From: a virus
IMG/VR virus record: IMGVR_UViG_3300020469_000021
Coordinates: 40,957-104,956 of that record
DNA length: 64,000 bases
Strand: one strand, 5' to 3'
The notes under the pieces were generated by a model. The model did not search any database and was not told the origin of the DNA. It saw only the letters and a program-made list of their open reading frames with translations. Made by a program: the position numbers and the translations under genes. This document shows positions 52,074 through 61,688 of this stretch, one piece after another. The stretch's first letter is position 1; every line of letters starts with the position of its first letter.

Positions 52074-53116
52074 GCGACTTATCAGAAGAGCAAAAAAAGT
52101 TTATAAGGGAAAATGTTCAAAAATACCCCAATCTCACTGATATGACTAGAAATGTTTTTGACGACCCTTTTCTAGATGGCAGAACAAAAGAAGGAAGAGC
52201 TGTCAGGCAGTTCATGGCGCAAGAGGGCATTGAATATAAAACAAGCAAGGTAGACCTAGTCAAAGACATTGAGCTTTCCAAAGATGACAAAAGAATAATT
52301 GACACTTATTCAGAAGAAGGCTTGAATTCCTATCAAATTGCAACAATGCTTTTTCCTGATAGAGAAATAACTCCCTTAAGTAAACCTACTTTAGTTGTTC
52401 AAAAATATGTAAAAGAAGCCAATAAACACAGGCTTAGTGACGCAGAAAAAAGCAAAAAATATATTCCTGAAAAAGCTTTCGATGGAGTTTTAAATAAAAT
52501 TAATATTTGCGCCGGAAATTCTCTAGAAAAAGAACAAATTAATATGAACCAAAGGCTTTGTATAGAGCAATTAATGAATTACTTGCAATCTCCTAGGTTT
52601 GTTCAGGTGGTTAGTGGATACTCAAACGATTTAGACCGAGAACTGTTTGAGTCAGAATTTATTAGAGCGACATGGGATAAGCCAGATCTCACAACAGACG
52701 AAATCAACTTATATATAAACGTATGCATGGAATATATTAATATTAAACATATTTCTAAAGCTATGGATAAATTGAATGCTATGTTTGACAATGCTGAAAC
52801 GCAGCAAGAGATGACTGTAAGATTAGCAGAACTTTTAAAAACAAAAAGCGAAGAATATAATCAATGCGAAAAAAGAATGGAGTCATTGATTCAAAAATTA
52901 CAAGGAGATAGATCAAAAAGAGTTTTGGATAAACAAAAACAAAACGCAAGCCTATTAAATCTAGTAGCAATTTTTCAGTCCGAAGAAGAAAGAAAAATTA
53001 TGATAAAAATTGCAGAGTTGCAACGCAAAGCTGTAGAAGAAGAAGTCGAAGAACTTGAAAAAATGCCCGAATGGAAAGCTAGAGTATTAGGAATAAATAA
53101 AAACGATGCAATCTAA
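52070..53116 (+). CDS. Hypothetical DNA-binding protein, possible small terminase-like
   Basis: 348 residues. The segment YPNLTDMTRNVFDDPFLDGRTKEGRAVRQFMAQEGI and the later EGLNSYQIATMLFPDREITPLSKPTLVVQKYVKE each look like helix-turn-helix units; long coiled coils follow (about 235-330). Position just before the ERCC4 nuclease and the large terminase would suit a small-terminase role, but the length and fold are not diagnostic. Overlaps both neighbours by 4 and 1 nt. Confidence 0.55.
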   Translation: MSDLSEEQKKFIRENVQKYPNLTDMTRNVFDDPFLDGRTKEGRAVRQFMAQEGIEYKTSKVDLVKDIELSKDDKRIIDTYSEEGLNSYQIATMLFPDREITPLSKPTLVVQKYVKEANKHRLSDAEKSKKYIPEKAFDGVLNKINICAGNSLEKEQINMNQRLCIEQLMNYLQSPRFVQVVSGYSNDLDRELFESEFIRATWDKPDLTTDEINLYINVCMEYINIKHISKAMDKLNAMFDNAETQQEMTVRLAELLKTKSEEYNQCEKRMESLIQKLQGDRSKRVLDKQKQNASLLNLVAIFQSEEERKIMIKIAELQRKAVEEEVEELEKMPEWKARVLGINKNDAI

Positions 53117-54054
53117 TGAAATTTCAATGCAAAATTTGCAAGGAAGAATTCGATTCCGAAGAAGCTCTTATAAAGCACATCAAGGTGCATTCTGTAACCC
53201 TAGCAGAATACTATACGACTTTTCACCCAAGATATAATTTACTTACCGGAGAACGGTTGCCATACAAAAACAAAAAAGACTATTTTTCTAAAGATTTTAC
53301 CACCAGAACTCAACTTAAAAAATGGTGCCAGACAAATCTTCAAGAAACAGTAAAATCTTACATATTGAAACTCCTTAGAGCTAGAGTAGAAGAAAAAAAC
53401 TTATCTCACGGCCCAAGCCACCTAGAACTACAATTGAGAATGTTGCCAGAAATAGAAGAGTATCAAAAACACTATGGAAGCTTTACCCGGGTTTGTGAAT
53501 TAGTTAATGTAAAACCGTTATTCTGCAATAGACTTCCTAATGACTTTTTTGAGGTAAACGTCCCGAAAAAAATGGAAATTATCGTAGATACCAGAGAAAA
53601 ACAACCACTGAACTTCAATTGTTTTGTCAAAAAAAAATTAGACATCGGAGACTACGCTTTAACTGATGAAAATACACTGACATTTGTTGATAGAAAAAGC
53701 GAAAGCGATTTCAAAAGCACTTTTACGGTAAAAAAGAATTTAGATAGATTTAAAAAAGAAATCAATCGAGCAGTAGAGTTAAATGGATACTTGTTTATCG
53801 TCATAGAAAGTAGTATTCAGGACATTTACAAAAACAACAACCAACGATGGCAGCACAAAAGCAATCTCGATTATCTTTGGCATAATATTATAGATATTGG
53901 GCACGAGTTTGCAGGTCGCTGCCAATTTGTTTTTTCTGGTAGCAGAGAAAACTCAGAAGATTTAATTCCAAGAATTCTTTACTATCAAGATAGAATATGG
54001 ACTGTTGACTTACAACATTATATGGATAGCTGGATAAAAAGGAGGAAAAAATGA
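53116..54054 (+). CDS. C2H2-finger ERCC4/XPF-type nuclease
   Basis: 312 residues. An N-terminal zinc finger FQCKICKEEF...ALIKHIKVH (3-25) is followed by a spacer with helical DNA-binding character and a C-terminal ERCC4 nuclease domain. That domain has IIVDTREKQPL (156-164), LDIGDY (175-180) and FVDRKSESDF (190-199), where Asp replaces the first Glu of the usual ERK. The ERCC4 family cuts branched or flap DNA. Encoded immediately before terL (4 nt overlap), it may resolve replication branches before packaging, the role T4 gives to gp49. Confidence 0.8.
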   Translation: MKFQCKICKEEFDSEEALIKHIKVHSVTLAEYYTTFHPRYNLLTGERLPYKNKKDYFSKDFTTRTQLKKWCQTNLQETVKSYILKLLRARVEEKNLSHGPSHLELQLRMLPEIEEYQKHYGSFTRVCELVNVKPLFCNRLPNDFFEVNVPKKMEIIVDTREKQPLNFNCFVKKKLDIGDYALTDENTLTFVDRKSESDFKSTFTVKKNLDRFKKEINRAVELNGYLFIVIESSIQDIYKNNNQRWQHKSNLDYLWHNIIDIGHEFAGRCQFVFSGSRENSEDLIPRILYYQDRIWTVDLQHYMDSWIKRRKK

Positions 54055-55928
54055 CTTGGGAGGAAGGCTCTAATCCTAATCCGGTAACAAAGGGTTCAGG
54101 ACAGTTAAATAAACAATTGCTTGAGATTGAAGGCTACTTAGAAGAAAATGAAGCAAAGATTGAGCTTTATAAATTTTTGCGCAGTAACATGACTTTTACA
54201 GTTGACTTAATATCAGGAGTAAAACTGTTCCCATTTCAGCATTTAGCAATTAAAAGCATGTTTGAGTCAGATTACTTTATGGGAGTATGGTCAAGAGGAA
54301 TGTCTAAATCTTTTACCACTGGAATATATGCTTTTTTAGATGCGATTTTAAATCAAGGTGTCGAAATAGGTATTTTATCTAAGTCTTTTAGGCAGGCAAA
54401 GATGATATTTAAGAAGATAGAGGATATAGCCGCAAAGCCAGAAGCAGGATTTTTAGCGCAATGCATAACTAAAAAAAGTAAAAGCAATGATGAGTGGTTA
54501 ATGGAAATCGGGTCTTCAAGAATTAGAGCTCTCCCTCTTGGTGACGGAGATAAGCTTCGCGGATTTAGATTTCATCGTATAATTATAGATGAGTTTGCTC
54601 TGATGCCTGAAAGAATTTACAATGAGGTTATTGTTCCATTTCTTTCTGTTGTAGAAAATCCTACAGAAAGAGAAGATTTAGACCAAGCAGAAGAAGAGCT
54701 AATACTTCAAGGCAAAATGGATAAAAAAGATAAACACGTTTGGCCAAACAATAAATTAATTATGCTATCTTCTGCATGTTATAAGTTTGAATATATGTAC
54801 AAGCTTTATGAGCAGTTTGAACAATTAATTAATGAGGCATCTCAAGACCCAACTTCTGCTAAAAGGGCTATAATGAAATTTAGTTATGACTGCGCTCCAA
54901 AACAGCTCTATGATCAAAATCTTATTACCCAAGCTAAATCTAGCATGAGTCAAAGTCAGTTTGAAAGAGAGTTTGGCGCAATATTTACAGATGATAGCTC
55001 AGGGTACTTTAAAACATCAACAATGGCTGCCTGCACAATACCAGATGGACAAGGGGCTCATATAGAAGTAAAAGGCGAGCCTGAATCAAAATATATTTTG
55101 TCTTTTGACCCAAGCTGGGCAGAATCAGAAAGTTCTGACAATTTTGCCATGCAAGTATTTAAGCTTGATGACGAAAAGAAAATTGGAACGATGGTCCATG
55201 GCTACGCTTTACCGGGAACAACACTAAGAGAGCATATAAAATACTTTCACTATTTACTTACTAACTTTAATATAGTATCAATTGTAGGTGACTATAATGG
55301 AGGAGTTCAATTTCTTAGCGCTGCAAATGAAAGTTCTATATTCAAAAAAGATAAACTTAAAATTGATCAAATAAAAGACGTAGATTTTACAAATGTAGTT
55401 GACTACCCGTCTGTTATAAAAGAAGCAAAAAAACAATACAATTTGCCCGATAAAAGAATTTGCTACTTGCAAAAACCTTCCAGCCCATGGATAAGGAGAG
55501 CCAACGAACTTTTGCAGGCCAACCTTGATCATAAAAGAATTAAGTTCGCCTGTCGGGCCGTGGACGACGCATATCACGCACAAAGGAAAAAGAAAATACC
55601 AATTAATAAAATAAAATTTTCCGTTCATACAGACGTAGACAAGCAGGCCGACTCAGCAAAAATGATAGATTTTGTTGAGCATCAAAGTGACATGATAGAT
55701 CTCACTAAATCTGAATGTGCATTAATCCAAATATCTACTTCCCCTCAGGGAACTCAAACTTTTGACTTGCCGCTAGAACTAAGAAGACAAACTGGTCCAG
55801 ACAAAATCAGGAAAGACTCTTATTCTGCGCTGGTATTAGGAAATTGGATGATTAAAGTATACTATGATATGATGCATGCACCTAAAGATGAAACTCAAGT
55901 TACCTTCACGCCAATGTTCGTTAGTTAA
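54051..55928 (+). CDS. terL: Terminase large subunit
   Basis: 625 residues. The ATPase domain shows FPFQHLAIKSMF, a Walker A-like WSRGMSKSFTT (80-90, lacking the usual GxGKS form but typical for T4-like TerL), the Walker B RIIIDEFALM (176-184) and LSSACYKFEYM. The nuclease domain starts at ILSFDPSWAESE (about 350) with the metal-binding Asp, and IVGDYNGG and later acidic residues follow. It cuts concatemeric DNA and pumps it into the prohead through the portal encoded next. Confidence 0.93.
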   Translation: MTWEEGSNPNPVTKGSGQLNKQLLEIEGYLEENEAKIELYKFLRSNMTFTVDLISGVKLFPFQHLAIKSMFESDYFMGVWSRGMSKSFTTGIYAFLDAILNQGVEIGILSKSFRQAKMIFKKIEDIAAKPEAGFLAQCITKKSKSNDEWLMEIGSSRIRALPLGDGDKLRGFRFHRIIIDEFALMPERIYNEVIVPFLSVVENPTEREDLDQAEEELILQGKMDKKDKHVWPNNKLIMLSSACYKFEYMYKLYEQFEQLINEASQDPTSAKRAIMKFSYDCAPKQLYDQNLITQAKSSMSQSQFEREFGAIFTDDSSGYFKTSTMAACTIPDGQGAHIEVKGEPESKYILSFDPSWAESESSDNFAMQVFKLDDEKKIGTMVHGYALPGTTLREHIKYFHYLLTNFNIVSIVGDYNGGVQFLSAANESSIFKKDKLKIDQIKDVDFTNVVDYPSVIKEAKKQYNLPDKRICYLQKPSSPWIRRANELLQANLDHKRIKFACRAVDDAYHAQRKKKIPINKIKFSVHTDVDKQADSAKMIDFVEHQSDMIDLTKSECALIQISTSPQGTQTFDLPLELRRQTGPDKIRKDSYSALVLGNWMIKVYYDMMHAPKDETQVTFTPMFVS

Positions 55929-55979
55929 AAGTCAACTTTAACTTTGTTTAACTTTAACTTTGACTTTGGCTATTCTTTC

Positions 55980-55992
55980 GTGTATAATACTT
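55980..55992 (+). promoter_or_regulatory. Late promoter motif before portal
   Basis: GTGTATAATACTT, with no TTGACA upstream and only 4 nt to the ATG at 55997. Identical 13-mer at 58067. Confidence 0.7.
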
Positions 55993-55996
55993 CATT

Positions 55997-58042
55997 ATGA
56001 CAAAAAGAAAGTATAATAAAAAGTCTTCTTATTGGGATAAGTTCGATCAAGACAAGGGTCAAGGAGTAGGATCTGTAGAGGATTTCTTTAAAACAAAAGT
56101 AGAGGATACCCAGCCTCAGTCTGCAGGGCAGCCTTATTATATAGAAGCTGGCACATCGTCATACATAAGAAAAACTAGCGAAGGAACCCGAACGCTGGGA
56201 CGGCGTAATGCAATTACATCTGGAGATAAAGAGAAACGATTTGCAAATATAAGAAAAGGCATGCTTCCTTATGAATATGGAGCAGATGGAATAAATATAA
56301 AAGATGCTATAGATTTATGCCAGAAGGCTTATGCAAATATATCTATATTCAAAAATGCCATTGATATTATGTCAGAGTTAACTAATTCTGAAATAAAGCT
56401 GGAAGGAGGCTCTGAAAAAGCTCGAGCTTTTATTGAGAAGTGGTTTGAGAAAATAAATATATGGGGCTTGAAAGATCAATACTTTAGAGAATATTATAAA
56501 ACGGGTAATATCTTTTTGTATAGAATTGATGGAAAATTTAGCACCGAAGACTTTGCTAAGTTAACTAAAGTATACGGAGCAGCAGGACAGCTTAAGGCCA
56601 ATCATATTCCAATAAAATATATTCTTTTGAATCCTTTTGATATTGCTATGAAGCCAAAGACCTCATTTTCTGGGTCTAACTTTAGGAAGGTTTTATCAAA
56701 GTATGACCTTGAGCGATTAAGAAACCCGACGACAGAAGAAGATAAGGCAATATTTGATGCGCTTCCAGAAGAAAAAAAAGCTGAAATTAAAAAAGGTCAA
56801 TTTATAGACACAGGAATTTATATAGATTTAGAGCCCGAAAAACTTTCTTATAGTTTTTATAAAAAACAAGACTACGAGCCTTTTGCCGTGCCTTTTGGGT
56901 TTCCTGTATTGGATGATATTAACTGGAAGCTAGAACTCAAAAAAATTGATCAAGCAGTAAGCAGAACAATTGAAAATGTAATACTCCTTATAACAATGGG
57001 CGCCGAGCCCGACAAAGGAGGTATTAATGCAAATAACTTACATGCGATGCAAGCGCTGTTCCAAAACGAAAGCGTGGGCAGGGTGCTAGTCAGTGACTAT
57101 ACTACAGAAGCAGAATTTATTATACCTGATATATCAAAAATAATTGGCCCCGACAAATATGAAATTGTTAACAATGATATTAGGGAAGGCCTACAGAATG
57201 TAGTAGTTGGTAATGAAAAATTTGCAAACACTCAGGTTAAGGCAGAGATATTCCTAGAAAGACTAAAAGAAGCTAGACACGCTTTTATTCACGATTTTAT
57301 TCAGCCGCAAATAAAACTAATATGTAGAAATCTGGGATTCAGAAAATTTCCTGCAGCAAGATTTGAACAGCTAGATATAAAAGACGAAGTTCAGCTTCAA
57401 AGAGTAGCTACGAGACTTATGGAAATTGGTATACTTACGCCTCAGCAAGGAGTGGACGTAATAAAAACCGGAATCTACCCGAAGCCAGAGGAGTTGTCTC
57501 CTGCTCAAGAACAGTACGCAAAGGAAAGAGAGAAGGGGTATTATAATCCTTTAGTTGGCGGAGTGCCCGCTGTTGAAGCTGCTGGCGCCGAAGAAGAAAG
57601 AGAAATTAAAGAGAAAGCAATAAAGTCTAAGCCTGCCGCCCCAGCTGCACCTCAAAATCTTAATCAGCAGGTGACTCCTAATCAAAACGGACGTCCACCG
57701 GGCGCAACTGCGTCTGAATCTGGTAAGCCAAATTATAGCAGAAAGAATATTCAAGAAACTGTATATAAAATAGAGTCTCTGAGATCTCACGCTACAAAGA
57801 GTATTAAGGATAAATTTTCAGTAAAGAGGCTTAACAAGCAGCAAAGCGAAATGCTTGATAGTTTTGTTGAAGCTGTTGTGTGCGCAAAAGAAAAAGATGA
57901 ATGGGAATCTTCTGTTGATGCGTGCATAAAAAATATCGATGAATTGGAAAAGCTATCCTCAATACAAGGAGTCCTTAATATTTCTGCCACCCATGAGTTA
58001 GAGCAGTACCCTTCGGCAATTCTATATCACTCTGAAGAATAA
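55997..58042 (+). CDS. Portal protein
   Basis: 681 residues. Position after terL, length, and the pattern of a long N-terminal wing (GADGINIKDAIDLCQKAYANISIFKNAIDIMSEL), a central domain with beta strands (KYILLNPFDIAMKPKTSFSG), a stem/crown region, and a Pro/Ala-rich C-terminal tail followed by helices, fit the dodecameric portal of T4-like and related myoviruses, through which DNA is packaged. Begins with a late promoter motif and a leader of only a few nucleotides. Confidence 0.85.
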   Translation: MTKRKYNKKSSYWDKFDQDKGQGVGSVEDFFKTKVEDTQPQSAGQPYYIEAGTSSYIRKTSEGTRTLGRRNAITSGDKEKRFANIRKGMLPYEYGADGINIKDAIDLCQKAYANISIFKNAIDIMSELTNSEIKLEGGSEKARAFIEKWFEKINIWGLKDQYFREYYKTGNIFLYRIDGKFSTEDFAKLTKVYGAAGQLKANHIPIKYILLNPFDIAMKPKTSFSGSNFRKVLSKYDLERLRNPTTEEDKAIFDALPEEKKAEIKKGQFIDTGIYIDLEPEKLSYSFYKKQDYEPFAVPFGFPVLDDINWKLELKKIDQAVSRTIENVILLITMGAEPDKGGINANNLHAMQALFQNESVGRVLVSDYTTEAEFIIPDISKIIGPDKYEIVNNDIREGLQNVVVGNEKFANTQVKAEIFLERLKEARHAFIHDFIQPQIKLICRNLGFRKFPAARFEQLDIKDEVQLQRVATRLMEIGILTPQQGVDVIKTGIYPKPEELSPAQEQYAKEREKGYYNPLVGGVPAVEAAGAEEEREIKEKAIKSKPAAPAAPQNLNQQVTPNQNGRPPGATASESGKPNYSRKNIQETVYKIESLRSHATKSIKDKFSVKRLNKQQSEMLDSFVEAVVCAKEKDEWESSVDACIKNIDELEKLSSIQGVLNISATHELEQYPSAILYHSEE

Positions 58043-58066
58043 ACTTTTGTAAATTACAATCTTTTT

Positions 58067-58079
58067 GTGTATAATACTT
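58067..58079 (+). promoter_or_regulatory. Late promoter motif before protease-scaffold
   Basis: GTGTATAATACTT again, 7 nt before the ATG at 58087, in a T-rich context (CTTTTT) and without a -35. Confidence 0.7.
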
Positions 58080-58086
58080 AGAATGC

Positions 58087-59703
58087 ATGAAAAGGCCTTT
58101 TAAATATATTACAAAATTTACTGGGGAAATAACAGCTTCTTCTTCTGTGGATGATCCGCAGATGAATATTACCGAAGCTTCACTTGAGTCTCTTAGACCG
58201 CTGATCCCTGATGATATCGACTTCGAGCAGAATGTTGATTTAGTGGCGGTTGCATTCAACGCTGCCGTGGTAAATATGTTTAATAAAAACGGCGACGGTA
58301 TAGATACCGAAACAGCTCTTGCTGTAGTAGACTACTTTAATCATAAACCAACTAATGTAGAACATGAAAGAGATAACATAGTTGGGCATATTGTATCTAG
58401 CTCTTTTTCCACATATGCAGATAATAAGATTTTATCAAAGACTGAAGCTTCTGGGACTTTTCAGCCTTTTAATATTTCTTTGGCCGCTGTTTTATACAAA
58501 ATGGCTGGCGGCCCTTTTGCTCAAATGATAGAGATGATGGCCAACGCAGAAGGTAGCTATAATGAATATATTTCAGCCAGCTGGGAAGTAGGCTTCAATG
58601 ATTACGTAATTGCAGTAGGAAGTAAGAATCTATCTGAATGTGAAATCATTACAGAAGCAAATGGAATAAAAGAATATTCAAAATTTTTAAAATGTAATCA
58701 GGGTGAGGGTAAAACTAAAGACGGATCCCCAGTTTATAGACTACTTAGTGGAGACGTTTATCCTCTAGGAGTCGGCTTTACAACTAACCCCGCTGCAGAT
58801 GTCAAAGGAATTCATGTAGAAAAATCAAGCCCCGAAAAGCAAGAAGAAAAAGAAGAGGACTATGCAGAATATAAAAATTTTTATATAAATAATTTAGAAT
58901 TTTTAAAAAAAATTAAAAATAATAAAGAAATAATTTCCCAATGCTCCGAAGAGCATGTAAAAACTACAAACACCAAAAAAGTTATGGAAAACTCTCAACT
59001 TATCGAAGAATTCACCAAAGCGCTTAAAGACGTAAAGTCAGAAAAGAGCTTTTCGGACGAAGCAGTTGCTAATCTCGGACAAATCTTTCGTGATGCCATT
59101 AAGGAAAAAAACGAACAGTATGTCGAAGAAATTGAGCAGGCTAAAACTGAAAAGGAAAGTCTACTAAAAGCTCAAGCAGATTTCGAAACCAAAGTTTTTG
59201 ATCTCGAAGGCCAGTTGAAAGACACAAAAGAGTCTCTCAGCCAGCTAGAAGAAGATAACAAGGTTCGCGAAGCTGCTGAAAGGTTTCAAGTCCGCATGGC
59301 TGCTGTGAATGAAATTTATCAACTAAGCGAAGATGACAGCAAAATTCTTGTTGCTGAAATCAAGTCGCTTGACGAATCCGAAGAATCATTTTCGGAATAC
59401 CAAGAAAAACTTGCTGTAGTATGGGCTCATAAGAATAAAGAGCACATTGCTAAGCAAGAAGAATCTTTGAAAGAAAAAATCGACGAAGAAGTTGAAAAAC
59501 GTCTCGCCGAACTTTCTACAGCTTCAGAAGAGGCTGCAACAGAGGAAGTAACAGAAGAAGTCGTTGACTCAGCATTGGAAAATGCCGAAGAAACTGACGA
59601 AGTTGTTGCTAACAATAATGCAGAAGTTTCTGAAGAAGAACTAACACTAAAGCAAAAATTCAAACAAGCTTTTACTAAAGAACACGTAACTGTTAACTAC
59701 TAA
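58087..59703 (+). CDS. Prohead protease-scaffold fusion-like protein
   Basis: 538 residues. Residues 1-250 look like a prohead protease/core domain (NMFNKNGDGIDTETALAVVDYFNHKPTNVEHERDNIVGHIVSSSFS, then the late GVGFTTNPAADVKGI strand). Residues about 255-538 are Glu/Lys coiled coil (EQYVEEIEQAKTEKESLLKA...), ending in a strongly acidic stretch: the classic scaffold composition. A fused protease-scaffold would guide capsid assembly and then be cleaved away. Upstream of decoration and major capsid genes. Confidence 0.75.
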   Translation: MKRPFKYITKFTGEITASSSVDDPQMNITEASLESLRPLIPDDIDFEQNVDLVAVAFNAAVVNMFNKNGDGIDTETALAVVDYFNHKPTNVEHERDNIVGHIVSSSFSTYADNKILSKTEASGTFQPFNISLAAVLYKMAGGPFAQMIEMMANAEGSYNEYISASWEVGFNDYVIAVGSKNLSECEIITEANGIKEYSKFLKCNQGEGKTKDGSPVYRLLSGDVYPLGVGFTTNPAADVKGIHVEKSSPEKQEEKEEDYAEYKNFYINNLEFLKKIKNNKEIISQCSEEHVKTTNTKKVMENSQLIEEFTKALKDVKSEKSFSDEAVANLGQIFRDAIKEKNEQYVEEIEQAKTEKESLLKAQADFETKVFDLEGQLKDTKESLSQLEEDNKVREAAERFQVRMAAVNEIYQLSEDDSKILVAEIKSLDESEESFSEYQEKLAVVWAHKNKEHIAKQEESLKEKIDEEVEKRLAELSTASEEAATEEVTEEVVDSALENAEETDEVVANNNAEVSEEELTLKQKFKQAFTKEHVTVNY

Positions 59704-59709
59704 ACTACA

Positions 59710-60384
59710 ATGGCTAATCGACTTCTACCATTCAGAGATTATGACGAACATGACGTCATAAATTTATTCGCGCTTGCTGCTGCCGACGTAAACGATAAAC
59801 TTACCACAACAGGTAAAGGTGACGCCGGAGTAGTTGTAAAATTAACGTCAACTGCTACTGCTGCAGACAATACCCCCGAAGGTTGGGACCTTAATAAGGC
59901 TCCAGTAACTTACGGTGCAGATACTGGAAACTACATGATGGGCGATCATACGATCCCTCACTTGGGATCAAATGGATATCCATCTGCTTCTCTTGAAATG
60001 GCTGCATGTGCAGGCACTGCTGGAGAATCTGTATTTGGAATCACCCTTCGCCAAACTGCTAAGTTCGACGAAAACGGAGAAAACTTACTCCGTTACCCCG
60101 TAAAGAAAGATGAACACATGGCGGTATCTCCCGGTCAAGTAGTTCCAGTTCTTACCAAAGGTTTAGTCATGGTTGATGCCAAGGCAATTGCCGATTCTGC
60201 AGCTGACGCTTCGTTAAAAGCTGGTGCAGCAATTTACGCATTGGCCAACGGATGCATGTCAACAAAAACAGCTACAGGCGTTAGAATTGGAACAGTACTC
60301 GCTATTGGTTCTCGCGCCAAGCAAGGCTCATCCAATATTGACATTCACGAAGGTACTTTTGCCTTGGTTAAGCTCGAACTTTAA
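59710..60384 (+). CDS. Capsid decoration/head-stabilisation-like protein
   Basis: 224 residues, low in charge, Gly/Ala/Thr-rich with many short strands (GDAGVVVKLTSTATAADNTP, VSPGQVVPVLTKGLVMV, GTFALVKLEL). The order scaffold, this protein, major capsid matches that of decoration proteins in several phages. Codon use shifts to a GC-richer, highly expressed style from here to the end of the capsid gene. Confidence 0.6.
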   Translation: MANRLLPFRDYDEHDVINLFALAAADVNDKLTTTGKGDAGVVVKLTSTATAADNTPEGWDLNKAPVTYGADTGNYMMGDHTIPHLGSNGYPSASLEMAACAGTAGESVFGITLRQTAKFDENGENLLRYPVKKDEHMAVSPGQVVPVLTKGLVMVDAKAIADSAADASLKAGAAIYALANGCMSTKTATGVRIGTVLAIGSRAKQGSSNIDIHEGTFALVKLEL

Positions 60385-60415
60385 TTTCAAACTTTAACTC
60401 AGGGACACTATAACA

Positions 60416-61594
60416 ATGAATATCACACTCAAAAGAACAGAAGAACAGCTCGAACTCGTAAAGGCAATGGCCTCCAAGGACAGGGACGTTGCTTATGAAG
60501 CACAAGCCGCCCTTGCAGAATTCATTGCGCCTGTGCTCGCTGAGGTAATCCAGCAAGCTCCTACGTTGAGCAACATGTTTAAAACGCTAAGCTTCACTGC
60601 TGACGACAACCCCAGCATTCCTCTGGATTTGTACTTCGACATTACCGACGAAGATTACATCGAAATCTGGAGCCAAAATGCCCCCGGTGGTCTTCCCAGC
60701 AATCAAGTTGCTCCAACGACTCAAGAGCTCAAGTTCACGACTTATCGTCTGGACAGCGCACTTAGCTTCGATAAGAAGTATGTCGCACGCTCTCGGATGG
60801 ATGTTTTAAGTAAGACATTCACTCGTATGGCTCAAGAACTTCTCCTTAAAATGGAGTCGACTTCTGCTAATATGATCTTGTCGGTGCTTTCTAAAGCTAA
60901 AACAAACGACGTTAGTCACACATTGACAAACACACAAGCTGGTCGTATTCTTCTTCACGACTTTAACAGGATGCTTACTGTTTCCAAGAGAATTCACACT
61001 TCTTTTACAGGTGGAACACCAGTAGGTGGAGTAAGCGGAATTACTGACCTTATCGTTTCTCCAGAGGTTGTTGAAAACCTTCGTGAAATGGCTTACAATC
61101 CAGTCAACACACGTGGAGTTTCAGGTGATTCTCAAGATATTGTTCTCTCCGGCGACTCAGAAACCATAACCGTAGATAATAAGGGCGCAGGAGTAATCCC
61201 CGCCACTGATTCTATGAGAGATGCTATCTATGCTAACGGCGGAATTCCTGAGTTTTACGGAATCAACATTCAAGAATCTCTTGAGTTTGGTCCTGCAGCC
61301 AAGTACACCAAGGTCTATCGTAGCCTTCTTAAGACAGACGGTTCAACCACTGTTAATCAAAACGCTTTTAATGCCAACGATGACGATCTCATCCTCGGTA
61401 TTGATCGTAGTCGTGCAGACATGATGGTCCGCGCAGTTGCAAGCGATGCTGACAATGGAGCCGAGCTTTCCTTGGTACCAGACGATCAGTTCGTTAGCCG
61501 TCAGCAAAAAGTTGGCTACTACGGTTCGGTCGAAGAAGGTCGTATGATCCTCGACAACCGTGTACTGTACGGTATGCATGTTAACGCCGCTTAA
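60416..61594 (+). CDS. Major capsid protein
   Basis: 392 residues. It follows protease/scaffold and decoration genes, has an excellent expression-type codon choice, and shows a HK97-like layout: a long N-terminal helix (KRTEEQLELVKAMASKDRD...LAEFIAPVLAEVIQQAPTLSNMFKTL), an extended loop with FDKKYVARSRMDVL, and A-domain strands (VSGITDLIVSPEVVENLREMAY). It would form the T-number capsid lattice. The gene ends at a strong terminator. Confidence 0.88.
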   Translation: MNITLKRTEEQLELVKAMASKDRDVAYEAQAALAEFIAPVLAEVIQQAPTLSNMFKTLSFTADDNPSIPLDLYFDITDEDYIEIWSQNAPGGLPSNQVAPTTQELKFTTYRLDSALSFDKKYVARSRMDVLSKTFTRMAQELLLKMESTSANMILSVLSKAKTNDVSHTLTNTQAGRILLHDFNRMLTVSKRIHTSFTGGTPVGGVSGITDLIVSPEVVENLREMAYNPVNTRGVSGDSQDIVLSGDSETITVDNKGAGVIPATDSMRDAIYANGGIPEFYGINIQESLEFGPAAKYTKVYRSLLKTDGSTTVNQNAFNANDDDLILGIDRSRADMMVRAVASDADNGAELSLVPDDQFVSRQQKVGYYGSVEEGRMILDNRVLYGMHVNAA

Positions 61595-61616
61595 TTCGGT
61601 TAAGACATTGTTTCTC

Positions 61617-61647
61617 AAAAAATCCACTCTTCTTGAGTGGATTTTTT
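61617..61647. terminator. Bidirectional intrinsic terminator after the capsid gene
   Basis: A 13-bp perfect stem (61617-61629 with 61635-61647), loop TTCTT, A6 before and T6 after, so it can act on both strands. Confidence 0.93.
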
Positions 61648-61667
61648 GTGTATATAGGGTATAATAA
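61645..61667 (+). promoter_or_regulatory. Late-type promoter motif
   Basis: TTTGTGTATATAGGGTATAATAA overlaps the end of the terminator: GTGTATAT and a second TATAAT. Re-starts transc-ription for the neck genes, with AAGGAG before the ATG at 61689. Confidence 0.45.
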
Positions 61668-61688
61668 GAAAAGGAGAAAGGTTACACC

